DNA of 64,000 nt. Origin: Fallopia convolvulus. Lineage: Eukaryota; Streptophyta; Magnoliopsida; Caryophyllales; Polygonaceae. Both the position numbers and the translations under genes were made by a program. Below the pieces are notes generated by a model, which worked only from the letters and a program-made list of their open reading frames with translations, did not search any database and was not told where the DNA came from. Positions 22,973 to 33,841 of this stretch are shown here, in pieces; position 1 is the stretch's first letter; each line of letters opens with the position of its first letter. The DNA lies in assembly GCA_964016875.1 (NCBI GenBank), contig OZ024730.1, positions 40,928,795-40,992,794 on the forward strand, in the 5' to 3' direction.

Positions 22973-23440
22973 CACTACACCATTCTGCAGATTTAGCGAC
23001 CATATTTTAGCGACCACGCAATATGGTCGCTAATTCTGCGACCATATGGACGCTAATTCTGCGACCATATGGACGCCAATGGTTGCAAATCTGGTCGTCA
23101 AAACGAGAAAAAAAATAAAACCAAATTAGTGACCATGTGGTCGCTAAAATTGGCGACCATGTGGTCTCTAGGCCTTTATAGTCGCAAAAGGTGCGCGGGA
23201 AAATTTCCCGCCAGCATTTAGCGACCATATGGTCGCAAAAACAAGAAGAAATATCGGCGACCATATGGTCGCTGCAATTTGCGACCATATGGTCGCAACA
23301 ACAAGAAAACATATCTGCGACCATATGGTCGTGGAAGTTTGCGACCAAGTGGTCGCAGACTTGGTCAGATGTTTTGGCGCTTCACATCTATTTTGGCGGG
23401 TAATAGCCCGCGTTTTTAGCGACCATATGGTCGCTAAAAA
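22973..23440. repeat. CACTA left terminal/subterminal palindrome array
   Basis: About ten full or partial copies of GCGACCATATGGTCGC, for example 23221-23236, mixed with half sites (GCGACCA / TGGTCGC). Subterminal arrays like this are where CACTA DNA-binding proteins dock in En/Spm. The short open frames here (MVA..DHMVA on one strand, ATIWS on the other) are translations of the palindrome and not genes. Confidence 0.9.
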
Positions 23441-23814
23441 CACTAATTGGTAAAATTCCCGCCATTTCAGCATGTATTGCATTCTCATTCCACTAAAAAA
23501 TGCACTCTCGTTCCGCTTCAACACAACTTCACTCTCATTCCGCTCTCTTCCAAAATATTCAGAAAAGAGAAAAAAATCAATTACAATTGTGAATTGATTG
23601 TAGGAAGAAATTCCGTCAAATTTTACCGACATCCTCACTAAAGGTATGTATTTAAATCTTATTCCTAATTTTTCATTCCGTCATTATATTGTTTTAGAAA
23701 GATATTGAAGGTAGAAAGCTTTCGTTTATATATTTATAAGAGATTGTGTTACAGAATTTTACCGCAAATAGCAATTGGTTATGTTGTAAATGTCTATTCT
23801 ACTGTTCTGAAGCT

Positions 23815-23951
23815 GGCGACCATATGGTCACTAATTAGCGTCCATATGGTCGCTAAAAGCGTATCAGCGACCATATGGTCTCTAATTAGAGACCATATAG
23901 TCGCTAATTAGAGACCATATGGTCGCTAATTAGAGACCATATGGTCGCTAA
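23815..23951. repeat. Palindrome cluster just upstream of tnp2
   Basis: Five or six further GCGACCATATGGTCGC/AGAGACCATATGGTCGCTAATT units in about 140 bp, ending 55 bases before the tnp2 start codon. This places the binding motif directly in the tnp2 leader or promoter. Confidence 0.85.
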
Positions 23952-24005
23952 ATGCAGTTGAATTAATTTAATTGTACTCTTATTTTGAAATGGAGGAAGG
24001 AAAAA

Positions 24006-27000
24006 ATGCGTGAGTGGATGTATGTGCGTAATATAAATGGTTTTTTGAACAACGAGTTTTTAGCTGGCGTAAAGCAATTTCTGGATTTCTGCAAATCTAT
24101 GCCGTCCTATAACCCATCCGAATTAAGGTGTCTGTGTCGTAGGTGCAAGAATAAGAAAATGAAATCTGCAGATGATGTGCATTATCACCTTGTTAAGGAA
24201 GGTTTTGTTCCGAACTATTAACATTGGGTTTCGCACGGGGAGACAGATGAAAGGTTCGCTGCATTGTTGGCCGAGTCTAGACAACATGAAGGCTGTAGCA
24301 GTTCCGATCCAGCACCACCATTAAATGTTGGCAATGATAATCGAATGGAACAGATGGTGTATGATGGTTTTAATTATGGCCGAAGTGATTACACTGCTGA
24401 GGATCCCGTGCAGAATACGGATATAAGGCATGAGCAAAGGGAGCAATATTATAATGAAGCGCCCAATCCCGATGCACAATGTATGTACGACATGTTGTCG
24501 GCCGCAAATAGGCCTTTGTGGCCTGGATGTGATATGACGCAATTGGAGGCTGCGTCTGAGCTACTGAACATAAAGTCTAAGCTGAGGATGACGGAGCGCG
24601 GATATGAAATGATCTCGGATTTTTGCGGACGCGTTTCTCACCCGGAGACGACATTACCGGCCACGTTTTACGACACGAAAAAATTGGTTGAGGGTCTCGG
24701 TCTTCCTTACGAGATGATTGATTGTTGTCCAAACTCTTGCATGATATATTGGGGTGCAGATGCAGAATACGCGGCATGCAAGATATGTGACTATCCTAGA
24801 TGGAAGCAAGGCAAGACAAAGCTCATTCCCTATTCTCGTATGTTTTACTTGCCAATAACTGCACGGTTGCAGAGGTTATACGCATCTGTGGTGACTGCCG
24901 AACACATGAGATGGCATGCAGAGCACGCACAAGATGGGGTGATGAGACATCCTTCAGATGCAGAGGCATGGAGGCACTTCAATGCTATGTGGCCAGATTT
25001 TGCATCAGAAACACGAAATGTAAGACTAGGCTTGTGCACGGACGGTTTCAATCCGTTCGGGGCGTCCGGGCGCCAGTACTCATGTTGGCCTGTGATTCTA
25101 ACACCCTACAACCTTCTGCCGTCGATGTGTATGCGAGAAGAGGTTATGTTTTTGATGGTTATTGTACCTGGACCGAAGAGCCCGAAGCAGAAGTTGGATG
25201 TCTACTTGCAGTCGTTGATAGCCGAGCTGAAGGATCTGTGGCTTAATGGGGTGTGCACATACGATTCTTGGAGGAAGCAGAAATTTGTGTTGCGTACAGC
25301 TGTTATATGGACTATTAGTGACTTCCCCGCATATTCGATGTTGTCTGGTATGTTGTTCCTTTTACATGTGCTAATTAATTTGAGACTATTATATATAATA
25401 ATAATGCACATATATGATTTGTGAACTTTAATTAATGTGTGATACAAAATATATGTTTGTGTAAGTTGGAGCACTTCTGGGAAATACGCGTGTCCTTATT
25501 GTATGGAGGACACCGATGCATTTTATCTAACACATGGACACAAAATGTGCTGGTTCGATTGTCACAAGAGGTTTACAGAACCTGATCATCGCTTCCAAAA
25601 CAACAAGACTGATTTCAAGAAAGGTAGACGGGAGCATCGTGGTCCCCCGGTACTTCGTGATGGATACGAGATATTAGACCAGATAAATAATATGGGCTTG
25701 ATGAAGATAACTGAAGTGGGAGCTGAGGAGCACAATGCCGCGGTCAGTAGAGGTTCGGGTTGGAAGAAGAAAAGCATTTTCTGGGACCTACCTTACTGGC
25801 CTAGTCTGCTGGTAAGACATAATTTAGATGTCATGCACATTGAGAAAAATGTCTTCGATAATATTTTCTTTACCATTCTCGATGTTCCGGGGAAGTCGAA
25901 AGACAAGTGGTCGGCTAGAAAGGATATGAAGGAATTGTGCAAGTGTCCGGAGTTGGAACCTGATGAGGAGGACAATAGGTACCCAAAGGCTTGCTATGCA
26001 CTAGATCGTCATGAAAAACAAGTGCTTCTAGATTGGTTGAGATCCGTAAAATTCTCGGATGGCTACGTCTCCAACTTGAGCCGCTGCATTGACTTGCACA
26101 AGCTTAGGCTCTTTGGGATGAAGAGTCATGATTGTCATGTGTTCATGCAAAGGTTGATGCCTGTTGCTTTTCGTCCGTTTCTTGATGACAAAGTATGGGA
26201 GCCCATAGCTCAGCTAAGTGCGTTCTTCAGAGACTTGACGTGTTACGAGCTGAAACCTGAGGTAGTTACGCAGTTGCACAAGGAAATACCAATAATTTTG
26301 TGCAAGCTGGAGCGCATCTTTCCCCCTGCGTTATTTGATTCAATGGAGCACTTGCCTATTCATCTGCCACGGGAAGCTTCACTTTGTGGCCCTGTCAATT
26401 ATAGATGGATGTATCCAGAAGAAAGGTACGTATAGTTGCATGCAGTTGTTTAGTTTTGGATTCATATAATTAACTTGTACAATAAATATTAATGATTTTG
26501 AATGTATATCATGTAGGCTCTTAAAAAGGCTGAAGGCCTCAGTTGGCAACAAAGCCCACATTGAGGGGTCAATTTGTAGTGCCTTTCTCGTTAAGGAGAC
26601 GTCCACATTCTGCTCGTATTATTTTAGCTCACATGTGGCGAGTACTCATATGGATAACCCCCGCAACGTCAGTTGCACACTTCCAGTTGGGGTTGATCCG
26701 GGCGATTTGTCTATTTTCACAACAACTGGTCGAACCCTGGGCAGATCAACTGGTCGTTTCCTCACAGATGATGAATTCCATGTGATCCAAACTTACATTC
26801 TCATGAAATGCGTCGAAGTGGAACCCTATATTGAGTACGTTTCTATAATCTCAACTAAAGTTGGTTCGATATATATAAAGTATGTATTTCATTCAATTAC
26901 TCTGTCGTAGGTACTATTTGACAAACTTCGTGCGGTCGTCAAATCCAACAATAACCGATGCTGAAGAGCAAAACATTTTGGAAAGACACTTTCGCCTCTG

Positions 27001-27838
27001 GTTTTACTCCCATGTAAGGATTTCTTATATTAATTTCTATTTAGTTTCAAAATGTACATTTTTATGTTGCATCCGAAATTGTATATACATGCTGATTTAA
27101 AATTGCATGCAGGCCGACAGTCCGGCAGTTACAGATCCTAACATTGCAACACTTGCTCGTGGACCCTCTAAGAAAGTGAGGACGTATCCTGGTTACTTTG
27201 TCAATGGTTACCGATTCCACACGAGGGCACACGCATCAACAAGAGCCACTGACAGTAGTGGAGTTTGTGTTCTAGGACAAAGCTTCGGCATCGACGAGGA
27301 AGACTTCTATGGTGTGCTAGATGAAATCATTGAGCTGCATTACCTATCTCCAACCGTAAAGCGTCCTATTGTCTTTAATTGTTCGTGGTTTGACACTAGA
27401 AGTCGTAGGGGAACACGCATTCACCCTCACCTAAAGCTTGTCGATGTTCATCGACATAAAATGTTGAGAACAAAAGATCGTTAAATATTAGCACATCAAG
27501 CCACTCAAGTTTATTTCCTCGATTACCCAAAGGTGAGGCGTGTAGATGCTGAATGGAGAGCGGTCTGTAAAGTGAAGTCACGAGTGTGGCCCGATGAAGG
27601 TACATGCGTAGACCCTCATGAGAGTGGATCCAGGGGCGTTGCCGTTGAGGAGGCAATTCAACATGATTCTTCCCTTCCACGAGTTATCGACGACAGTACA
27701 CAAAATAATTATCCACTCGGTCCGTTAAACGACCCAAACGGAGAGGATCATGTCGTTGAGGATCAAGAAGAGACGTCTATTGAAACGTCTGAGGGTGAGT
27801 TTGAGAGTGAGACGGATACAGATGAGGAAGACATGTAA
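24006..27838 (+). pseudogene. TNP2-class CACTA transposase, five exons, two nonsense codons
   Basis: Exons 24006-25347, about 25465-26425, 26517-26834, 26911-27013 and 27113-27838. The first in-frame ATG is 24006 (MREWMYVRN). Domain order follows plant TNP2: Transposase-associated N-terminus with LRCLCRRCKNKK; Transposase_21 core with CPNSCMIYWG, CTDGFNPFG and HNLDVMHIEKNVFDN; DUF4218 with MKSHDCHVFMQRLMP and CGPVNYRWMYP; DUF4216 with DEEDFYGVLDEIIELHY; and an acidic tail (TDTDEEDM). TNP2 catalyses cutting and joining of element ends. Defects: TAA at 24219-24221 and TAA at 27482-27484 in otherwise conserved frames. In addition, the intron 1 acceptor reads GTAAG|TTGG, which puts the next exon one base out of frame with the expected G-W-S-T-S-G-K. 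Introns 2-4 keep good GT-AG sites in frame. It is recently dead. Confidence 0.92.
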
Positions 27839-28066
27839 TCAGAATAACACTATTGTTTAGTTGTTCAATTTTCTGATAACACTATTGTTTTAATTTGTCA
27901 TTCACTTTTCTAATAACACTATTGTTTTAATTTGTCATTCACTTTTCTGATAATACTATTGTTTTGCCATTCACTTTTCTGATAACACTATTGTTTTGCC
28001 ATTCACTTTTCTGATAACACTATTCTTTTGTCATTCACTTTTCTGATAATACTATTGTTTTGCCAT
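27839..28066 (+). repeat. Short tandem array after tnp2
   Basis: At least six units of about 33-38 bases with the core CTGATAACACTATTGTTTTGCCATTCACTTTT run from just after the tnp2 stop codon. They vary mainly in an optional TAATTTGTC segment. They probably form the 3' UTR of tnp2. No coding potential. Confidence 0.88.
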
Positions 28067-28188
28067 CCTTTCCAACCATAAAAGGAGATAACCATCTTCA
28101 ATGCTGAAATACCTTCCAAGTGAAAACTCCCCATCTTCACCTGAAGCTCATCCTCACCTCAAGTCCGACCTAAAACTTCCTTCCTCAA

Positions 28189-28500
28189 ATGGCTCAGAGC
28201 AGGAGAGCGTGTACCAGGCGAACGACCGCCTTAGCTCCTGAATTCATCAATTTCTCCATTGTGCGTGTGCGTGGGGATAGGGAGACAAGAACCCAGTGGA
28301 GCGCTTCACCAAATCTACAATTAAGATTAGTCATCGATGATTGGACAATATCTCCCGGGGGAGAACCACCAGGTTATAGCCGTTTTTTCTTGAACGGCGA
28401 CGATATCACTGATCGTATTGTAGCTAGGAAAACGGTTATGCAGCTTCGCGTGATCCAAGGTGCTGAGATCCGGGCGGTTTATATTCCATGTACAATTTGA
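28189..28500 (+). CDS. Small hypothetical ORF inside the CACTA element (103 aa)
   Basis: An intact ATG-to-TGA frame encodes MAQSRRACTRRTTALAPEF, VRVRGDRETRTQW, LRLVIDDWTISPGG, YSRFFLNGDDITDRIVARKT and VMQLRVIQGAEIRAVYIPCT at the end. It is Arg-rich at the N-terminus, followed by a beta-rich C-terminal half. I do not recognise the family. It lies 350 bases after tnp2 and before the middle palindrome array, outside the two standard CACTA genes. It contains no stop, unlike tnp2. It could be an accessory element gene, a captured host exon, or an extra terminal exon of tnp2. No signal peptide or membrane segment is seen. Confidence 0.5.
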   Translation: MAQSRRACTRRTTALAPEFINFSIVRVRGDRETRTQWSASPNLQLRLVIDDWTISPGGEPPGYSRFFLNGDDITDRIVARKTVMQLRVIQGAEIRAVYIPCTI

Positions 28501-28744
28501 GAGTCCGTTAATTGTAGTAGTTTGTTTATGTTTCCCTTCACTTTGTGTTGTTTGATTTAGTTGTTTGTCACTTCGTTTAATGTACTTAGGTCGCAAGCTA
28601 GTGTTTGTAACTTGGTTTCGTTTGGAACCAATGAAGTTGTTTGTAACTTGGTTTCGTTTCGAATCAATGAAATTTTTATCATTTACCATATATTCCGATG
28701 TACTAAGACGGATTGTAGTTTGATGTGTGAAATATTGTTGGTAG

Positions 28745-29124
28745 ATATAGCGACCATATGGTCGCTATATCCTAAATTTTAGCTCGAAATTTGGTTTTTA
28801 GCGCGTAGTTTGATTTAATTTCGCCAATAGCGACCATATGGTCGCTAATTAGAGACCATATGGTCGCTAAAAACGAAATTTTTGGCGCCACGTGGGGGGA
28901 AATCTGAAAATTCGATTTTTCGCGAAATATTTAGATTTGCGACCATATGGTCGCTAGGTACAATTGGCGACCATATTGTCGTTAAATTGCAACCATATGG
29001 TCGCCGAAATAGCGGATTGGTGCCACCCCTTTTTCACTTATAAGTAGCGACCATATGGTCGCTAAATTGGTCGCTAATTTCCGGCAATTAGCGACCATAC
29101 GTTAGCGACCATATGGTCGCTAAC
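28745..29124. repeat. Internal palindrome array before the second CACTA gene
   Basis: About nine copies or half copies of GCGACCATATGGTCGC occur between the small ORF and the second gene, although such arrays are normally confined to element ends. The array ends next to a CpG-rich segment (29130-29360) that looks like a gene leader (CTTCCCTTCGTTCCTCTCTCG). It therefore sits where the promoter of the downstream gene would be. Confidence 0.85.
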
Positions 29125-29888
29125 GTTAAATAAGAAGGAGACGACAGAACTCCTTCGTCATTTCCGCTTCTCTTCCCTTCGTTCCTCTCTCGAGATCCCG
29201 ATGTCGCCGCCGTTCGTTCCTCCCTCGTGCGCCTCCTCTGCCCCGCCGCCCGCCTCCTACGCCGCCGGCCTTGCGTGCGCCTCCTCCTGCGCCACCGTGA
29301 GCCCGCCCTCCACTGCGCAGTAGCCCGCCCGCACTAGCCTCCACCGCGCAGTAGCCCGCCCTCCACCGCCGCCTCCTGTTGTTGTTGAATGAGAAATTAA
29401 TTAGTTGATGTTTTTAGGGTTTAGGGTTTAGTTGTTGTTGAATTTGAGAAATTTTGAGAAATTAATTAGTTGTTGTTTAGGGGTTATGGTTTAGTTGTTG
29501 TTGTTGTTGTTGTTGAATTTGAGAAAATATAATTGAGAAATTGTTGTTGTAGCTTGTTGTTGTTATTGGTTAGTTGTTGTTGTTGTTTTAGAAATTGATT
29601 GAGCAAAATTTGATTGATTGAGATAGAGTTTGATTTGGAAAAAAAAATGGATTAAATTGATTGTTGTTGTTGATAGAGTTTGATTTGGAAAAATATTAGA
29701 CTAAATTGATTGTTGTTGTTGAAATGTTGAGAAAAATTGATTGAGATAGAGAACTATGAAATTGATAGAGTTTGAATGAATTAGAACAAGTTGATTGTTG
29801 ATTTGTCAAGTTTGAATGAAATTGATTGTTGTTGTGCAAATGTTGGAAAAAATGAAAGTCATTGTTGTTTATTTCTAGTTGTGTTATT

Positions 29889-30971
29889 ATGGCCGGTGGA
29901 TCACGTCGACATGCACGAGGTCCTCGCCCGCACGAGCCGATCTCGTCCCGGATACCGGACGAGGACTCGTCCGAGGAGACCCAAGCGGACACACCTAGTA
30001 CAGAGGAGGCGAACACCCAAGCGGAGGAGTCCCTGGCCACTACGCCCGCGTCCTCGTCGGGATGGAATCGAGGGCTCGATCCCAATCGCATTTGGGATCT
30101 TTCTATTTCCGGCGGGAAGTACGTACAATTTGTCTAATTTTTTTAAAAGTTTTTTTTTACTTTTAAATATGTTATAATATGTGTTTTGAAATCTCGCAGC
30201 TTGCAGCCGTCGGGCGTTGTGTCGCGGTGGTCGACAAGTATCATACAAAGTCAACCCGACAATAGGGCGTCGAAGTTCGACTTTGCCTCTGGTGCGTCGA
30301 AGCAACGTTGGTTTGATGCTTGTAAGGTAATATTTATTTTTTTTGTATTTCTTTTTACAATTTCCGCATTAATTAATTACTATTTTTAATTAATTGTTTG
30401 TTGGATTTAATTAGACGCACTTTAGATGGGATGACTCCGAGCCGGGTATGGACGTCGAGTCCGTCCGGTTGCTGTGGGAGAAGAAAGCAAAGAAGAGATA
30501 CGATGACTTGATCGGGAAGCATCAAAATTCCGGGAAGAGGCCAGACTTCATCGAATCCGCCACTTGGGAGAAGTGGCAGACGACGGATTGGGCCACAGAT
30601 GAGTTCAAAGCGTTGTGTGCCCGCCAGAAAGCAATCCGGAATGCCAATCCGACGAACCATAGTAGTGGTTCGAGGTCCCACCTCGACACCATGCGTCGCT
30701 TGGTAAGTATTTTATTTTAATTTGATTAAATTTAAATTAGGTTAATTTTTTTTAATAGTTCGTAACACCCTTAATGAATTTCGTAGGAGCAACACCTACA
30801 ACGCTCCATCACGCCTCTCGAGCTTCTCATCGAGACGCACACGCAGGGTGCCGATCAGCATTTTATAGACGAGCGGTCGTCCTTAATCGCTGTAAGTTTT
30901 GATTATTTTTCCTCATTTTCCTCATTTTGAAAAGGAGTTGGTGTTGTGTTGGTGTTGTGTTTGATTGAGAA

Positions 30972-31010
<39 letters not shown>

Positions 31011-31472
31011 GGTTTTTGTTGTTGTTGGTTTTTGTTGTTGTTGTTTGTTGTTGTTGTTGATGTTGATGTTGATGTTGATGTTGATGTTGTTGTTGTTTGT
31101 TGTTGTTGTTGATGTTGTTGTTGGTTTTTGTTGTTGTTGTTGGTTTTTGTTGTTGTTGTTGTTGTTGTTGTTTGTTGTTGTTGTTGTTGTTGATGTTGAT
31201 GTTGTTGTTTGTTGTTGTTGATATTGATGTTGTTGTTGTTTGTTGTTGTTGTTGTTGATGTTGTTGTTGGTTTTTGTTTTTGTTGTTGTTTGTTGTTGTT
31301 GTTGTTGTTGTTGATGTTGATGTTGTTGTTTGTTATTGTTGATATTGATGTTGTTGTTGTTTGTTGTTCATGTTGTTGTTCTTTGTTGGTTGATGTGGTT
31401 GTTGTTTGTTGTTGATGTTGTTTGTTGTTTGATGTTGATGTTGTTTGTTGTTGATGTTGATGTTGATTTTGT

Positions 31473-31510
<38 letters not shown>

Positions 31511-31555
31511 GCTGTTGTTGTTGTTGTTTGTTTTTGATTTTGATGTTGTTGTTGT

Positions 31556-31592
<37 letters not shown>

Positions 31593-31990
31593 AAATGATT
31601 TAATTATTTGCGTGATTAGGCGCGGACTCAAGAGATCCTCACCCAGAGGTCGGCGGAAACGGGCACCCCGCCGTCCTTTGAGGACCAGTGTGATGCCTTT
31701 CTTACGGTCGCGGGGGGGGGGGGGGGGGGGGGGGAGGTGCCGTCTTCGGCCTTGGCAACGCCGCCCATGAGTTTTACGGACACCGGTTGACGGCGCCGCG
31801 TCGTCCACCTCCTCGTGTGGTGGAATTATCGCAGGAAAACATCAGCCTTAGGCAAGATGTGAATGAGCTCAAGAGTAAGTTCGCGAAGTTCGAGGAGTGG
31901 ATGCGCAAGAGCGACGCGGGTGAGGGTGGGTCCCGCCAATCCGTTCCCGACGGCTCCGACAACGACGACGGCTTCGGTGCAGCCGTATAG
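29889..31990 (+). pseudogene. Transposase_24-like (Ptta/En/Spm) second CACTA protein
   Basis: Exons 29889-30118, 30200-30326, 30415-30702, 30787-30891 and 31620-31990 join with GT-AG introns. The protein opens MAGGSRRHARGPRP with an acidic, S/T/P-rich segment. It continues with VVSRWSTSI..RWFDACK, then THFRWDDSEPGMD, KKRYDDLIGKHQNSGKRPDF, WEKWQTTDWATDEFKA and RQKAIRNANPTNHSSGSR, the pattern of plant Transposase_24 proteins. It ends in a coiled coil (VVELSQENISLRQDVNELKS). These proteins are thought to bind subterminal repeats and regulate the element. A run of 23 Gs (31712-31734) leaves the last part one base out of frame; 21 or 24 would restore it. Intron 4 is 728 bp, mostly (TTG)n. Upstream, 29380-29880 is a TTG-rich leader. 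Confidence 0.8.
30958..31592 (+). repeat. (TTG)n microsatellite intron
   Basis: About 635 bases composed almost wholly of TTG/TTGTTT/TTGATG units in intron 4 of the second CACTA gene. Long poly-Val/Leu/Cys and poly-Gln open frames on either strand are artefacts of the repeat. Confidence 0.95.
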
Positions 31991-32167
31991 ATTAGCATAG
32001 TTTAATTATGTTTATGTAAATTAATGAATTTATGTATGTAAATTATTGAAATTTATGAAAATTAATAAATTTCTAGTAATTAATGAATCATTAAATATTA
32101 AATATTTATATTAATTCGTAATTATTTATAATATTTTGTAATTATTTTTTTTTAAATTAAAAACAAT

Positions 32168-32590
32168 TAGCGACCATTTGGTCGCTAATTTACAACATGA
32201 TCGTGCACCCGAAGGCGCACGAGCGTGCGCTTTGAACCAGAGAAAGGCGTCCCCCGTGCGTTTTTTTGGTGCTTTTAGCGACCATATGATCGCCAATTGT
32301 CGCCATCTTTTAGCCAGAAATCGCGACCATATGGTCGCTAAACACTTGGCGACCATATGGTCGCTACAATAAGCGCTCATATGGTCGCTACAATCAACGA
32401 CCATATGGTCGCTGTGGTCGCCAGAATGGTCGCCGCATTGTTGGCGACCACGACGACCAAGGTCGCATTGTTGCCGACCTTTTAGCGACCATTTTTAGCG
32501 ACCATGATATGGTCGCTAAATGCATTCATCGACCAGAATTTTGCATTTAGCGACCATATATATGGTCGCTAAATTCACTTTTTTTTGTAG
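32168..32590. repeat. CACTA right subterminal palindrome array and terminus
   Basis: Copies of GCGACCATATGGTCGC with variants (for example a TATATA-expanded centre near 32555) lead to the terminal TTTTTTTTGTAGT. Orientation and motif match the left array. Confidence 0.9.
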
Positions 32591-32592
32591 TT

Positions 32593-33826
32593 TATAATAA
32601 TAAATGAGATATTATTATTATTGATCATTCTAAGCTAAATTATTAAAATAATAATTTAGAATAATTGTTATATTACCAATCCTTACCCGTGAGAATTATT
32701 CGTTCCCACTTTCTTAGTCTCAAGACTAATGTCGTCGTTTTCTTTCCGTACTCTTGCCTACTATTTCTCGCCCCTTGAGAAGATTTTAGACCAATGTTGA
32801 GTCTTACCATAAGGTTGAAGACGAAGGCTAGAAGGTCTAAGGAGTGTTATTCAAGAATAGAAGATCAGGCTAGAAGGTCTAAGGAGAATTATTCGTTCCC
32901 ACTTTCTTAGACCATTATTGTGGTGATCCTCGATGCACAAACATCATTTAGGTTTGATGTACATAAAGTTAATTAGTTTTGATGCACATATAAACGAAAC
33001 CAATTCACATTTTGCGTACCTCTCTCAAAAACAGATTTTTCTAATAAATATGCTAATAATTCTATATATACACATATTCTCGTCCCTTATAATATAAGTC
33101 TAATGTAATAAAATAATTTTTCTTTAAAAACGGATAAAATTTATTCATATTTTACGCATAAGTGTCCTTCTTCATGTTATCTTTCTCATTAGCATATTAT
33201 ACATGTATTTATACTCTGGAAAATTGAGTTTTTGAACAGATATATAACCAACCAAGTGGAACATAAATTATTGTAAAAATAACTTGATCCGACAGGATGC
33301 ATTGCGTTTTGTGGGTTGCCATACCCAAATTGGTTGATATGAATATTCAAATCTCAATCTATATCATTTGATTCTGACAAGACACATGCATGATTTATAT
33401 GGACTCCGTAAATTTTCTTGTATTAGTTTTTCTATCATCTATCTTAAGGATTTTCGTTCAAGTCATGAAATTGTTTAAATTGAACAAAAAATCGTGTGGT
33501 GAGAATAAATTCTCTCTATTAGATCTAAGTTTTAATAAATTTTAGATGGTAATTTTTTTTTCAATATTAGTTTTGTTTTAAAAAAAATCATAACTTTTAG
33601 ATATGGTAGTTTTTTTATATACTAATAATTATTTTTTTATATGAGGGAGTTTATTTTTTTATTTGCATTAAGTCCTTTTTTTTATCTAACATCATTTTAT
33701 TTTTATATTTAATAAGATTTTTGCTGTTATTTTATATGGATTTTTGAATTTTTTTAAAAATGATTTTAACTCTATAATAAACTAGTTCATTTTTGATACA
33801 CTAAATTTTGTGTACTAGTTCATTAT
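32593..33826. other. AT-rich spacer, nothing recognised
   Basis: Between the CACTA end and the first (TA)n tract. There is a short imperfect direct repeat around 32815-32890 (AGACTAGAAGGTCTAAGGAG-like). No gene, terminal repeat or RNA was recognised. Confidence 0.5.
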
Positions 33827-33841
33827 ATATATATATATATA

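Larger units (their letters stand above)
22973..32592 (+). mobile_element. CACTA (En/Spm) transposon with tnp2 and Transposase_24-type gene
   Basis: The left end starts CACTACACCATTCTGCAG. The right end, inverted, reads ACTACAAAAAAAAGTGAATT, so the final base of the CACTA terminus is changed. Flanking triplets are GAT and TAT, an imperfect 3-bp duplication. Inside both ends are arrays of GCGACCATATGGTCGC-type palindromes. The 9.6-kb interior encodes a TNP2-class transposase (24006-27838), a small ORF (28189-28500) and a second transposon gene (29889-31990), all on the plus strand. Two nonsense codons in tnp2 and a frame break in the second gene suggest it can no longer move on its own. If mobile at all, it would need proteins from a related copy. 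Confidence 0.93.

Noticed and set aside
23007..23638. ORFs with repeated HMVA and ATIWS words on both strands
   Set aside because: They are readings of the CACTA palindrome GCGACCATATGGTCGC in different frames, with no independent coding signal.
22995..23951. CRISPR-like array
   Set aside because: Spacing between palindromes is irregular, spacers are not unique, and the context is a plant CACTA terminus.
30946..31808. Long poly-Leu/Val/Cys and poly-Gln ORFs
   Set aside because: Products of the (TTG)n intron repeat.
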